A DNA stretch of 64,000 bases from Ensifer sp. Root278 (GCF_001429285.1 NZ_LMJJ01000041.1:406-64405); one strand, 5' to 3'. Positions 9,650-18,971 are shown, counted from the stretch's first letter. Program-made: numbers and translations. The notes: a model not told the origin generated them from the sequence alone.

Positions 9650-9949
9650 CGCGCTGCGTCACGGTCAACGGAAATCTGTCGTCGCTTTTCCATCAATGGA
9701 CGTTGTTTCGGACACTCCATGCTTGCCCCCCACTTTACGCCTGCAACAGGGACGAGTGGTGCGGGTGGGATGATAGGAGGTGTCCATTAAGTTTTGTTAA
9801 ATTAAAGGGCCGGAACGCCTAGGATTAGGCGTAACCCAAAGGGAGGAAGCACGAGAATTTACCTTATTATATACAAAAACTTGCAAACCGAGCCGTAATG
9901 CGCGCATCTTCGCGACCATTGTTAACAAAGCATTAACGGATGGTCTCGC
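9650..9949. other. Intergenic region with a perfect 7-bp hairpin
   Basis: 300 bp separating two divergent genes. It holds a hairpin with perfect arms ACGCCTA/TAGGCGT around GGAT (9815-9832), directly followed by the 10-mer TAACCCAAAG that also occurs at 21097-21106 upstream of the LuxR-type gene. The end nearest the methyltransferase gene is AT-rich (TTAACAAAGCATTAAC). No ORF. Confidence 0.4.
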
Positions 9950-10993
9950 GTGCGCCAATTTCAGACGGTTTTCGATGGTCAAAGCCTGATTACTCCCAAG
10001 GCGATGGCTGATGAGTTCGTTTCGCCCAGGGGCGAGCGGCACGACGAACAGCTCACGGTCGGCAGGGCCGAGCTCGCAGTGATTCTCAGGATTGCCCAGG
10101 AGCAGTTCCTGCAGGGAACGGACCCGGCGAAGATTATCGACCGGCTTGCAGCCGCTCTCCATGAAACCAGGGCCAAGTTCCACCCGAACGTCTGGCAGGA
10201 ACTGATACCGATCGCCCAGGCACACCCGGTGTCGGAATATTTCCTCCAGGACCCGTTCACCCGATGGTCCTCCGAAAAGCCCAGGGGCTACTCGGGCGAC
10301 GCGCAGTTGCTTGACTTCATCTATGGTCATGCAAGCGTTGCCAAGGAGATCGAGCGGGCATCGCCCACCGGGCGAGCGCTCTATGACTACACCAAGGACG
10401 CGTCCTCCTCGGTTGCGGTGCGCGAGCGTCGCGACCTCCTGACCCGTCACGTCGACGAGATCGCGGCCAGCCGCGGTTCGCAGGCGGAAATTCTGACGAT
10501 TGCAGCCGGCCACTTGCGCGAGGCCAATCGCTCGGTGGCGCTTGAGGAGCGTCGGATCAAGCGCTGGGTGGCGCTCGACCAGGACCCGCTCAGCGTCGGT
10601 TCGATCAGCCGCGACTTCGCCGGAACCTGCATCGAAGGCGTTGATGGCTCCGTCCGCAGCCTGCTTGGCCGCGATCAGAAGCTCGGCAAGTTCGACTTCA
10701 TCTATGCTGCCGGCCTCTATGACTATCTTGCCGACAAGGTGGCCATCAAGCTGACCCACCGCTGCCTGCAGATGCTGAAGCCGAATGGTGTCTTCCTGTT
10801 TGCCAACTTCGCCCAGGATATCGGCGTTGACGGTTACATGGAGACCTTCATGAACTGGGCACTGCTGCTGCGTTCGGAGGCGGACATGTGGAACATCATC
10901 CACAAGAGCGCGGGCAAAGCTGCCGTCGATGCGCGCGTCCAGTTCGGTGCCAACCGGAACATCGTCTACGGCATCATCCAGAAGCATTCCTGA
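9950..10993 (+). CDS. SAM-dependent methyltransferase-like protein
   Basis: A 347-aa soluble protein. The C-terminal half looks like a class I methyltransferase fold: EILTIAAGHLREA (a weak motif I), WVALDQDP (acidic end of strand 2), FDFIYAAGLYDYL, and CLQMLKPNGVFLFANF (the strand after motif III). The N-terminal 150 residues are helical, without a name I know. Similar rhizobial proteins are sometimes labelled 3-hydroxypalmitate methyl ester (PhcB-like) synthesis proteins; that is a lead from memory, not proof. The start is GTG 9950; ATG 10004 is a possible shorter start. The gene stands alone between divergent and convergent neighbours. Substrate unknown. Confidence 0.6.
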   Translation: MRQFQTVFDGQSLITPKAMADEFVSPRGERHDEQLTVGRAELAVILRIAQEQFLQGTDPAKIIDRLAAALHETRAKFHPNVWQELIPIAQAHPVSEYFLQDPFTRWSSEKPRGYSGDAQLLDFIYGHASVAKEIERASPTGRALYDYTKDASSSVAVRERRDLLTRHVDEIAASRGSQAEILTIAAGHLREANRSVALEERRIKRWVALDQDPLSVGSISRDFAGTCIEGVDGSVRSLLGRDQKLGKFDFIYAAGLYDYLADKVAIKLTHRCLQMLKPNGVFLFANFAQDIGVDGYMETFMNWALLLRSEADMWNIIHKSAGKAAVDARVQFGANRNIVYGIIQKHS

Positions 10994-11094
10994 TATTGCT
11001 TCCGTCTTGAGGGAACCTCCGGCGAAAGCTGGTGGGCCTGAAATCAACGACCGCGGCGAGAGAATGCTCGCTGCGGTCATTCCGTTCGAAGGCG

Positions 11095-11694
11095 TCAGCC
11101 CTGCGGGCGCAGAAACCGGGTCAGGAGAAGCCGCAGCATCGTGCCTTCGTGCTTCGGCTTGAAGCCGGGGTCGATAGCGACCCGGCTGAAGATGCCGTCG
11201 ATGATTGCGGCAATCCATCGGGCAGCACCGTCCGCATCCACAGTCCGATCGATCTGATTTAGGCTAGCCGCACCCCGAAGCAGCGCTGCAAGGGCTCCCT
11301 GAAGCTCTGCGTCATTGGCGGCGGCGAGCGTACCGATCCGTTCGTCACGCATCGCTTCAGCGGCGATTTCGAGCGCGAGGCTCGAATAGGTCGGGTCGCC
11401 CGCAAGCTCGAGAACGGTGTCCATGAAACCGAGCAGAGCAGCAAAGAGGTCTTCGGCTTCACCCAATTTGCGGAAGATCTCCGCCGTTTCTTGACGTTCC
11501 TCCTCCACGATCGCCGCGATAATGGTGTGCTTGGTCGGAAAATAATGGAAGAGATTGCCCGGGCTCATGCCTGCCTCGGCACAGATTTCGGCAGTCGACG
11601 TGCCGTGGAAGCCCTTGCGCGCAAAACAGGTGATTGCCGCATCGAGGATCAGTCGACGTTTGGCGGCGTGTTTCTCGGGGTCGACCTTGCGCAT
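11095..11694 (-). CDS. TetR family repressor of the adjacent RND pump
   Basis: A 199-aa TetR regulator. The N-terminal helix-turn-helix is typical (RLILDAAITCFARKGFHGTSTAEICAEAGMSPGNLFHYFP, shown in the reading order of residues about 15-55), followed by an all-helical ligand-binding domain. The start chosen is ATG 11694, preceded at good spacing by AAGGAGAA; an in-frame TTG lies 6 nt upstream. It is divergent from the membrane fusion protein gene, and the two palindromes between them share one half-site. This suggests it represses both its own gene and the pump, as is usual for TetR-RND pairs. Confidence 0.9.
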   Translation of the reverse strand: MRKVDPEKHAAKRRLILDAAITCFARKGFHGTSTAEICAEAGMSPGNLFHYFPTKHTIIAAIVEEERQETAEIFRKLGEAEDLFAALLGFMDTVLELAGDPTYSSLALEIAAEAMRDERIGTLAAANDAELQGALAALLRGAASLNQIDRTVDADGAARWIAAIIDGIFSRVAIDPGFKPKHEGTMLRLLLTRFLRPQG

Positions 11695-11724
11695 CGCCAA
11701 TTCTCCTTGCAGGGCAATCTCATT

Positions 11725-11744
11725 ATTAGAGCGAGCACTCTAAT
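11725..11744. promoter_or_regulatory. Operator candidate 1 for the TetR regulator
   Basis: ATTAGAG and CTCTAAT form a perfect 7-bp inverted repeat around 6 nt. The core is TTAGA-N8-TCTAA (18 bp). It lies 31 bp before the TetR start codon, where binding would block its promoter. Confidence 0.7.
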
Positions 11745-11853
11745 TTCGTGGGGTGGTGCGCCGGTGTCAAGGTCGCCAGCCGACAGGAACTCCGCCATCT
11801 TCCCGCAATGATAGTATGTAATCTGCCCTACAATTGTCGCGTTTGATGGATCA

Positions 11854-11881
11854 AATTATTAGATTGACTAATCTAATAATT
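11854..11881. promoter_or_regulatory. Operator candidate 2, upstream of the RND operon
   Basis: A perfect inverted repeat with 12-bp arms (AATTATTAGATT/AATCTAATAATT) around GACT. Its centre is again TTAGA-N8-TCTAA, 18 bp, identical in half-site and spacing to the site at 11726-11743. A TTGACT at 11864-11869 inside it could be a -35 box, though no good -10 follows. It lies 91 bp before the fusion-protein start. Confidence 0.75.
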
Positions 11882-11971
11882 ATTCGATGCAGATTGCCCG
11901 ATCTCGAGGCCGGCAGCTTGGAGCGCCCGTGTTTGCGATCCGACTGGCCTCACCAATGGAAAGCCAATGAA

Positions 11972-13135
11972 ATGAGACGTACAGTTGAGTTGAAAGTCAT
12001 GCTTGCTGCGCTCATTGCGCTCGCCATGACGGGTGGTGTGGCGCACGCCTCCGGGGAGGCGGCCGCGTCCGTTCCTGTCGATAGCGCGGCTATCAGCCGT
12101 ACGGTGTCGACACTCGTGGCCGACAGCCGCCCGCAGGAGTGGACCCGGTCCTTCGCCGGCATCTTCGTCGCTCGCGAGGAGATTGCGGTCGGCACGACCT
12201 TGACCGATCAGCGTATCGCCAAAGTCGAAGTCGAGATCGGCGACCGGGTTGCGGCCGGGCAGGTGATTGCCCGGCTCGAGACCGACATGCTGGAAAACCT
12301 TCTGCGCGAGGCGGAGGGCCGGGTGGCCCGTGCGGGTGCCACGATGGCGCGGGAGGCGGAAACGGTCACGCAGGAGCAGAGGAAGCTCGCCCGGGCCCGG
12401 CAATTGCGCCACCTTCAGGCCGAAACCATTCTCGAGGAGCGTGTCTCTGCGCTTGCGATCGCCGAACAGGCGGTGAAGGTCGCACGGGCCGACTACGAAC
12501 AGGCGGAAGCACTCGAGGCCGAGGCACGCCGTAAACTCGAACGCGCCGTGATCGTGGCTCCCGCCGCAGGCATCGTCTCCGAGCGGCTCGCCCGTGCCGG
12601 TGCGCTTGCGGGCTCTGACCCGCTGGTCAAGCTGATCCGCGAGGGCGAGATCGAGTTTGCGGCCGAAGTTCCGGAAACGGAACTGCCGCTACTTGCCGTC
12701 GGCCAGGTCGTCAAGGTCAAGCTCTCCGGCCGCAGTGACTGGATCGAGGGCAAAGTGCGCGTGATCAATCCGAAGATCGACCGCGAAACCCGGCTCGGAA
12801 CCGCGCAGGTCACGCTGAATACCAGCAAGCCGCCCTTTGCCGGCACCTTCGGCCGGGCGGAGATCGTGGTGGCCGAACGCAAGGCGATCATGGTCGACGA
12901 TTCCGCGCTGCTTTACGGGGCTCCCGACGGCACGGTTTCGGTCTTCGTCGTCGATGCGGGCAAAGTGGCGCGCAAGACGGTTCAGCCGGGCATGCGCCAG
13001 GGTGGCAAGGTCGAGATCGTCTCCGGGCTTGCAGCCGGTGACCGGATTGTTCTCAAGGCCGGGGTGTCGCTGCGTGAAGGCGAAGCGGTCCTGGCGAAAG
13101 ATGTCCAGCCGGCGCAGACGGGCAAGCAGCAATGA
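11972..13135 (+). CDS. RND efflux periplasmic membrane fusion protein
   Basis: A 387-aa HlyD/AcrA-type adaptor with a signal peptide (MLAALIALAMTGGVAHA). It contains the lipoyl/barrel-sandwich halves (IAKVEVEIGDRVAAGQVIARLE near 85-105 and VIVAPAAGIVSERL near 190), a coiled-coil hairpin between them (about 110-180), and the beta-barrel and membrane-proximal parts after. It bridges the inner-membrane pump and an outer-membrane channel. The ATG at 11972 has GGAAAG upstream and gives the signal peptide; the same frame is open further upstream but that part is not protein-like. Its stop overlaps the start of the pump gene by 4 nt. Confidence 0.92.
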   Translation: MRRTVELKVMLAALIALAMTGGVAHASGEAAASVPVDSAAISRTVSTLVADSRPQEWTRSFAGIFVAREEIAVGTTLTDQRIAKVEVEIGDRVAAGQVIARLETDMLENLLREAEGRVARAGATMAREAETVTQEQRKLARARQLRHLQAETILEERVSALAIAEQAVKVARADYEQAEALEAEARRKLERAVIVAPAAGIVSERLARAGALAGSDPLVKLIREGEIEFAAEVPETELPLLAVGQVVKVKLSGRSDWIEGKVRVINPKIDRETRLGTAQVTLNTSKPPFAGTFGRAEIVVAERKAIMVDDSALLYGAPDGTVSVFVVDAGKVARKTVQPGMRQGGKVEIVSGLAAGDRIVLKAGVSLREGEAVLAKDVQPAQTGKQQ

Positions 13136-16100
13136 CCAGCAACATTTCTGCCTGGGCGATCCGAAGGCCCGTTCCGACGATCGTTCTCTTCGTTGTCCTC
13201 ACATTGATGGGCATCGCCTCGTTCCTGCGGCTGCCGGTCAACGCCAATCCGAGTGTGTCGTTTCCGGTCGTGACGGTGACGATCACGCAGCCGAGCGCCC
13301 AGCCGGCCGAAATGGAAACGCAGGTCACGCGCCGTGTCGAAGGCGTGGCCGCCGGCCTTGTCGGGGTCAGCCATATGCGCTCGACCATCACCAATGGCGT
13401 GTCGACGACCACGGTCGAATTCAAGATCGGCACCGATCCCGACCGTGCCGCCAACGACGTGCGCGAGGCCGTGGCGCAGATCCGCTCCGACCTGCCGCAG
13501 TCGATCCAGGAACCCATCGTCTCGCGCCTCGATGTGGATGGCAGCGCCATCGTCTATTACGCCGTACGCGCCCCCGACATGTCGCCCGTGGAGCTCTCCT
13601 GGTTCGTGGACGATACGATCAACAGCGAATTGCTGACGCTGCCCGGCGTGCAGAAGGTGCAGCGGCTCGGCGGCGTCAATCGCGAGGTCCGGGTATCGCT
13701 CGATCCCGAGCGTCTGCTGGCGGTTGGCGTGACGGCCGACCAGGTGAATACGGCACTGCGCGAGATCAACACCAATATCCCGAGCGGACGCGGGGAGATC
13801 GGCGGCCGCGAGCAGTCGATCCGCACGGTCGGCAGCGCCGGCTCGGTCGAGGAGCTCTCGCGCCTGTCGATCCCGCTGTCAGGTGGCCGCTGGGTGCAGC
13901 TCTCCGACATAGCGACGATCGAGGATACGTCGTCCGAGCCGCGCAACTTCGCGCGCGTCGACGGCGAGCCGGTCGTCAGCTTCTCGGTTTCGCGCAGCAA
14001 GGGATCGAGTGACACCGTCGTTGCCGACGCCGTTGCCGCGCGGTTGAAGGAGATCCGCGCACGTATGCCCGGCGTCGAATTCACGGAGCTGATCTCGCTC
14101 GTCGAATACACGCAAGAAAGCTACGACGCGGCTGTCACCGCCCTGATCGAAGGTGCGATCCTGACGGTCGTCGTTGTCTTCGCCTTCTTGCGCAACTGGC
14201 GAGCGACGCTGATTTCTGCACTTGCCATGCCGCTCTCCATCCTGCCGACCTTCGCGGTGATGGACCTGCTCGGCTTCACGCTCAACGGCATCAGCCTGCT
14301 GGCGCTGACGCTCGTCATCGGCATTCTCGTCGACGACGCGATCGTCGAGATCGAGAATATCGAACGCCACGTCGACATGGGCAAACGCCCGTTCATCGCG
14401 GCGATCGACGCGGCCGATGCGATCGGTCTTGCCATCGTCGCCACGACCCTGACGATCGTCGCGGTCTTTGCGCCGGTCAGCTTCATCGGCGGCGCCGTCG
14501 GGCAGTACTTCAAGCAGTTCGGCCTGACGGTCGCGATCGCCGTGCTGTTCTCGCTGGCGGTGGCACGCCTGCTGACGCCGTTGATGGCGGCCTACCTGCT
14601 GCGACCGAGGGGCGGCCATGGCCATGCCGGCAAGCCATCGCGTATCGCCAACGGCTATCGACGCTTGCTCGGTTGGACCCTGGATCATCGCAAGACGGCT
14701 TTGTCGCTGGTCGCGCTGATCTTCATCGGCTCGATCGGGCTCTTGACCATGCTGCCGACCGGCTTCCTACCGACGAGCGACAGCAACGTCTCGCAACTCA
14801 AGATCATCTTGCCCCCCGGCACGCGGCTCGAAGAAACCGCCCGCATTTCCGATGATCTGGTCGGCCAGATCAAGGCGCGGCCGGAGGTCGAAAACGTTCT
14901 GGCGACGGCGGAAAACCTCAACGAGGTCTCCCTGCGCATCAAGCTCAAGCCGCGCAAGGAGCGCGGGCTCGATCGCAAGTCCTTCGAGCTGTCGCTCCGC
15001 CCGCTGCTGGCTGCAACGCCCGATATCCAGGCAACGTTCTCGTCCGTCGAGGGAGCCAAGGATCTCTCGATCTATCTGACGAGTGACGATCCGGAAGCGC
15101 TGATGGCTTCGGTACGGCGTCTTGAAAAGGAGATGCGTGCGCTTCCGGGCTTGGTCAACGTCCAGTCCACCGAGCCGCTGCTTTCGCCGGAACTGCTGGT
15201 CAAGCCGCGCTTCGACGAGGCAGCAAGGCTCGGTGTCTCGGTGACCTCGATCGGCACCGTCGCCCGCATCGCCACGATGGGTGACAGCGAAAGCAATTCG
15301 GCGCGCTTCAACCTTGGCAACCGCCAGGTGCCGATCCGGGTCATGCTCGACCAGGCGGCCAGAGGTGACGTCGACACGCTACGCAATCTGAGGGTCGGCA
15401 CGAATGCCGGCACGGTGGTGCCGCTGACCTCGGTCGCCGATATATCCTTCGGTGCGGAGGAAAGCAGCGTTGAACGTCTCGATCGCAAGCGTCTGATCGC
15501 CGTCGAGGCCAATCTCAACGGCATCACGCTCGGGACTGCGTTCGAGGCGATCTCGGCGCTACCGGCCATGACCGAACTGCCCCTGGGCGTGTCGCAGGCC
15601 AACTACGGCGAAGCCGAATATATGTCGGAGATGTTCCGCAACTTCGCGCTTGCACTGCTGGCCGGCATCCTGATGGTCGCGGCGGTTCTGGTGCTGCTCT
15701 TCAAGGACTTCCTGCAGCCGATTACCATCCTGGTGGCCCTGCCTCTGTCGATCGGCGGAGCGGCGCTCGCCATGCTGCTCTTCGGCGCTTCGCTCGATCT
15801 CTCGTCGACGATCGGCATCCTCATGCTGATGGGCATCGTCTGCAAGAACTCGATCCTGCTTGTCGACCATGCGATCGAGTGCCGCAACGAGGGTGCCGAT
15901 CGGCGAACGGCCCTGCTGACGGCAGGCGTCACCCGCGCGCGACCGATCATCATGACGACCATCGCCATGGTGGCCGGCATGGTTCCCGCCGCGATCGGCG
16001 TCGGCGCCGATGCCGCCTTCCGGGCGCCGATGGCAATCGCGGTGATCGGAGGCCTGATCACCTCGACGATGCTGAGCCTCGTCTTCGTGCCCGTGATGTT

Positions 16101-16230
16101 CACCGTGATGGACGACATCAACACGAAGCTCGGCCGTCGGCTGAAGAGGCTCTCTTCGGTGACGGACGAGGATCATGCCGCGGATGCTGCGCGGATCGGC
16201 AAGGAGGGTGCGCGCGGCGTCGCCGGCTAG
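13132..16230 (+). CDS. RND multidrug efflux permease (AcrB/MexB-like)
   Basis: A 1032-aa resistance-nodulation-division transporter of the hydrophobe/amphiphile type, close to the usual 1030-1050 length. It begins with the standard cytoplasmic/TM1 start (MTSNISAWAIRRPVPTIVLF). The proton-relay aspartates are in TM4 (GILVDDAIVEIENIERH, about residue 405). Two large periplasmic loops and a second set of six segments follow. It is coupled to the fusion protein by an ATGA overlap. No outer-membrane factor gene is nearby, so a TolC-like channel must come from elsewhere. Expression is probably controlled by the divergent TetR gene. Substrates are unknown. Confidence 0.95.
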   Translation: MTSNISAWAIRRPVPTIVLFVVLTLMGIASFLRLPVNANPSVSFPVVTVTITQPSAQPAEMETQVTRRVEGVAAGLVGVSHMRSTITNGVSTTTVEFKIGTDPDRAANDVREAVAQIRSDLPQSIQEPIVSRLDVDGSAIVYYAVRAPDMSPVELSWFVDDTINSELLTLPGVQKVQRLGGVNREVRVSLDPERLLAVGVTADQVNTALREINTNIPSGRGEIGGREQSIRTVGSAGSVEELSRLSIPLSGGRWVQLSDIATIEDTSSEPRNFARVDGEPVVSFSVSRSKGSSDTVVADAVAARLKEIRARMPGVEFTELISLVEYTQESYDAAVTALIEGAILTVVVVFAFLRNWRATLISALAMPLSILPTFAVMDLLGFTLNGISLLALTLVIGILVDDAIVEIENIERHVDMGKRPFIAAIDAADAIGLAIVATTLTIVAVFAPVSFIGGAVGQYFKQFGLTVAIAVLFSLAVARLLTPLMAAYLLRPRGGHGHAGKPSRIANGYRRLLGWTLDHRKTALSLVALIFIGSIGLLTMLPTGFLPTSDSNVSQLKIILPPGTRLEETARISDDLVGQIKARPEVENVLATAENLNEVSLRIKLKPRKERGLDRKSFELSLRPLLAATPDIQATFSSVEGAKDLSIYLTSDDPEALMASVRRLEKEMRALPGLVNVQSTEPLLSPELLVKPRFDEAARLGVSVTSIGTVARIATMGDSESNSARFNLGNRQVPIRVMLDQAARGDVDTLRNLRVGTNAGTVVPLTSVADISFGAEESSVERLDRKRLIAVEANLNGITLGTAFEAISALPAMTELPLGVSQANYGEAEYMSEMFRNFALALLAGILMVAAVLVLLFKDFLQPITILVALPLSIGGAALAMLLFGASLDLSSTIGILMLMGIVCKNSILLVDHAIECRNEGADRRTALLTAGVTRARPIIMTTIAMVAGMVPAAIGVGADAAFRAPMAIAVIGGLITSTMLSLVFVPVMFTVMDDINTKLGRRLKRLSSVTDEDHAADAARIGKEGARGVAG

Positions 16231-16262
16231 GGTGGCGAGCACAAGTGCTGGCTCAATCGATC

Positions 16263-16299
16263 AAGGCGCGTTGCACGGAATTTTCGTGCAGCGCGCTTT
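16263..16299. terminator. Bidirectional terminator between RND and siderophore operons
   Basis: GCGCG-T-TGCACG pairs with CGTGCA-G-CGCGC around a GAATTTT loop. AA on the left and TTT on the right extend the stem. It lies between two convergent units and can serve both. Confidence 0.75.
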
Positions 16300-16310
16300 G
16301 CGTTCCCGAC

Positions 16311-17069
16311 CTATTCGAAATAGTTGACCAGCCGCGTTTCGCCGACAGCGTGAACGCGGCAATCGACGTCGAAGATCGCCTGAAGGCGGGACGGCACGAT
16401 CATGTCTTCCGGCGACCCCTCGAAGGCGAGGCGACCGGCCTGCATCGCGACGATGCGGTCGGAATAGGCGGAGGCGAAGTTGATGTCGTGCAGAACGACG
16501 ACCACGGTCTTGTCGAAGTCGTCGGCGAGGCGCCGCAACAGCTTCATCGTCTCGACCGCATGCTTGATATCGAGATTGTTCAGCGGCTCGTCGAACAGCA
16601 TGTAGTCGGTGTCCTGGCAGAGCACCATGGCAATGAAGGCGCGCTGACGCTGGCCGCCGGAGAGTTCGTCGAGAAAGCGGTTCTGATAGGGTTCAAGCCC
16701 GAGATAGGCGATCGAGCGCTCGATATGTTCGGCGTCGGCTGCCGTCAGCCGCCCCTTGGAATAGGGATAACGGCCAAAGGCGACGAGGTCGCGCACGCTG
16801 AGGCGGGCGGTGATGTGGTTGTCCTGGCGCATGATCGAGAGCCGCCGGGCAAGCACGTCGCCAGCCGTGCGGCTGACGTCGAGACCGTCGACCAGCACCT
16901 TGCCCGTATCCATCGGCATCAGCCGGCTGACGATCGACAGCAGCGTCGACTTGCCGGCACCGTTCGGACCGATGATCGAGGTCAGACCGCCAGCCGGCAG
17001 CGTCAGCGACACCCGGTCGACCACCGCATTGCCACCGTAGGATTTCGTCACCTCGTGGATTTCGATCAT
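16311..17069 (-). CDS. Siderophore ABC importer, ATP-binding protein
   Basis: A 252-aa ATPase of the FepC/FecE class. Walker A is GPNGAGKST (about 35), the Q-loop is in MRQDNH, the signature is LSGGQRQRA (about 138), Walker B is YMLFDEP and the switch His is in VVLHDINFA. It energises the two FecCD-type permeases encoded just upstream. The start ATG 17069 overlaps the preceding permease stop as ATGA. Last gene of the leftward three-gene unit permease-permease-ATPase. Closest known layouts are the CeuBCDE/FatBCD/YclNOPQ catecholate-type systems. Confidence 0.93.
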   Translation of the reverse strand: MIEIHEVTKSYGGNAVVDRVSLTLPAGGLTSIIGPNGAGKSTLLSIVSRLMPMDTGKVLVDGLDVSRTAGDVLARRLSIMRQDNHITARLSVRDLVAFGRYPYSKGRLTAADAEHIERSIAYLGLEPYQNRFLDELSGGQRQRAFIAMVLCQDTDYMLFDEPLNNLDIKHAVETMKLLRRLADDFDKTVVVVLHDINFASAYSDRIVAMQAGRLAFEGSPEDMIVPSRLQAIFDVDCRVHAVGETRLVNYFE

Positions 17070-18034
17070 CGGGCGGAACCTCGAACCAGCAGGAAGATGA
17101 AGACAAGGCCACCGAAGAATTCGATGACGATGCTGAGCGTCGTGTTGAAGGAGAACAGCCGCTCGAGGATGACCTGGCCGCCGACGAGCGTGGCGATCGC
17201 GATGCAAACGGCGACCGGCAGCACGTAGCGGTGGCTGGCGGTCGGCGTCAGCTGCCGGGCGAGACTTGCGACCAGCAGGCCGAAGAATGTCACCGGCCCG
17301 ACGAGCGCAGTCGAGACCGACACCAGCACGGCGATCAGCACCAGCAGAAGAGTGACGACGCGCTGATGATCGACGCCAAGGCCGATCGACGCTTCTCGGC
17401 CAAGCGAGAGCACGTCGAAGGTCGGCGAAAGGCGCCATAGAACGAAGGTCACGGCCAGGGTAGCGACGGCGGCAATGCCGAGCAGATTGGCATCGATGCT
17501 GTTGAAGCTTGCAAACAGCCTGTCCTGCAGTACTACGAACTCATTGGGATCGAGGATGCGCTGCAGGAAAGACGAAAGGCTGCGGAACAGGCCGCCGAGG
17601 ATGACGCCGACCAGCATCAGAAGGTGCAGGCTGCGGCTGGCGCCGGAAAAAAGCGCCCGAAACAGCAGAAGCGAAAGGCCGACCATCACCGCCGTTTCGA
17701 CAAGGAACTGCAGCCGCGGATCGACGCTGCCGGCGCCCGCAGCACCCAGGAAAAACACCATGATCGTCTGCAGCAACGTATACATGGCATCGAAGCCGAT
17801 GATCGATGGCGTCAGGATGCGGTTACCGGAGATCGTCTGGAACAGGACCGTCGAGACGGCGATCGCATAGGCGACCAGCACCATGCCGAGCAGTTTCGTG
17901 CCGCGGAAAGAGAGAAGGAAGGACCAGCTCCCCTTGGCACCGATGGTCATGAAAGCGACCATCGACACGAGTGCAAGCACGGCCGAAGCAAGCAGGATGG
18001 TGGAGGGTGCGATCCTCTTGGCATCAGCCTGCAT
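17066..18034 (-). CDS. Siderophore ABC importer permease 2 (FecCD family)
   Basis: A 322-aa polytopic permease of the FecCD/BtuC family with about nine hydrophobic segments. Typical sequence includes SGNRILTPSIIGFDAMYTLLQT (family form GNPLA.P..LG) and, near the C-terminus, GPVTFFGLLVASLARQL. It pairs with the upstream permease to form a heterodimeric channel. Its first 11 nt overlap the end of that gene and its stop overlaps the ATPase start, so the three are translated as a coupled unit. Confidence 0.92.
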   Translation of the reverse strand: MQADAKRIAPSTILLASAVLALVSMVAFMTIGAKGSWSFLLSFRGTKLLGMVLVAYAIAVSTVLFQTISGNRILTPSIIGFDAMYTLLQTIMVFFLGAAGAGSVDPRLQFLVETAVMVGLSLLLFRALFSGASRSLHLLMLVGVILGGLFRSLSSFLQRILDPNEFVVLQDRLFASFNSIDANLLGIAAVATLAVTFVLWRLSPTFDVLSLGREASIGLGVDHQRVVTLLLVLIAVLVSVSTALVGPVTFFGLLVASLARQLTPTASHRYVLPVAVCIAIATLVGGQVILERLFSFNTTLSIVIEFFGGLVFIFLLVRGSAR

Positions 18035-18971
18035 GGGAGCGCCTCGAAAGCAGGAGCTGGAGGAAGATCAGGCTGCCGATAACGCCCATGACGGTTCCCA
18101 CGGGGATCTCGTAGGGAGCGATCAGGAGCCGCCCGACGATATCGCAGGCGAGCACCAGGCCGGCGCCGGAGACGGCGACTACGGGCAGCGTGCGCCTGAG
18201 ATTGTCGCCCATGATCAGGCTGACGATGTTTGGAACCACGAGGCCGAGGAATGGGATCATGCCGACAGTGGCGACGATCGTTGCCGTAACCATGGAGACG
18301 ATGGCGAGCCCGAGCGCTACGACCCTGTCGTAGTTGAGGCCGACATTGCGCGCGATCGCCTCGCCCATGCCGATGACGGTGAAGCGCGCGGCGGTCGCAT
18401 AGGCGACGAGGGTGAGCGCGAGACCGATCCACAACAGCTCGTAGCGACGGCGCAGCACCACCGAGAAGTCACCCGACATCCAGGCGCCCATCGACTGCAT
18501 CAGGTCGTAGCGATAGGCGATGAAGGTGGTGATGGCGTTGACGACGCCGCCGAGCATGAGGCCGATGAGCGGCACCATCAGGGCCGAACGCAAGGGAATG
18601 CGCCGCAGGATCTGCAGGAACAGGGCTGTGCCGGCAAGCGCTGTCAGCGCCGCGCAAACCATCTTGCCGGCGACCGGCAGGTTGGGGGCGATGAGCACGG
18701 CGAGCAGCATTCCGAGCGCGGCGGACTCGGCGGTGCCCGCCGTCGACGGTTCGACGAAGCGGTTGCGCGCCAGCATCTGCATGATCGTACCGGAGACCGC
18801 GAGGCCGGCGCCTGCGAGCATCAGCGCAAGCGTGCGCGGCAGGCGGCTCTCGACCACCAGGAACCAGCCACGCCCGTCGTCGGCTGCGGCAAGGCTGCCG
18901 ACGCCCGTGAAGACGCTGACGGCGGCAAGCAGGAGGATGACGGGGATGGCAATCAGGGCCGGCTTCATCAT
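18024..18971 (-). CDS. Siderophore ABC importer permease 1 (FecCD family)
   Basis: About 315 aa with family hallmarks LPRTLALMLAGAGLAVSGTIMQMLARNRFVEPSTAGTAESAALG and, later, GMIPFLGLVVPNIVSLIMGDN (given as two separate motifs of the FecCD fold). The start is ATG 18971 or the next codon, ATG 18968; the frame stays open upstream to 19067 but that part is charged and unlike a permease N-terminus. First gene of the leftward unit, divergent from the binding protein. Confidence 0.9.
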   Translation of the reverse strand: MMKPALIAIPVILLLAAVSVFTGVGSLAAADDGRGWFLVVESRLPRTLALMLAGAGLAVSGTIMQMLARNRFVEPSTAGTAESAALGMLLAVLIAPNLPVAGKMVCAALTALAGTALFLQILRRIPLRSALMVPLIGLMLGGVVNAITTFIAYRYDLMQSMGAWMSGDFSVVLRRRYELLWIGLALTLVAYATAARFTVIGMGEAIARNVGLNYDRVVALGLAIVSMVTATIVATVGMIPFLGLVVPNIVSLIMGDNLRRTLPVVAVSGAGLVLACDIVGRLLIAPYEIPVGTVMGVIGSLIFLQLLLSRRSHAG

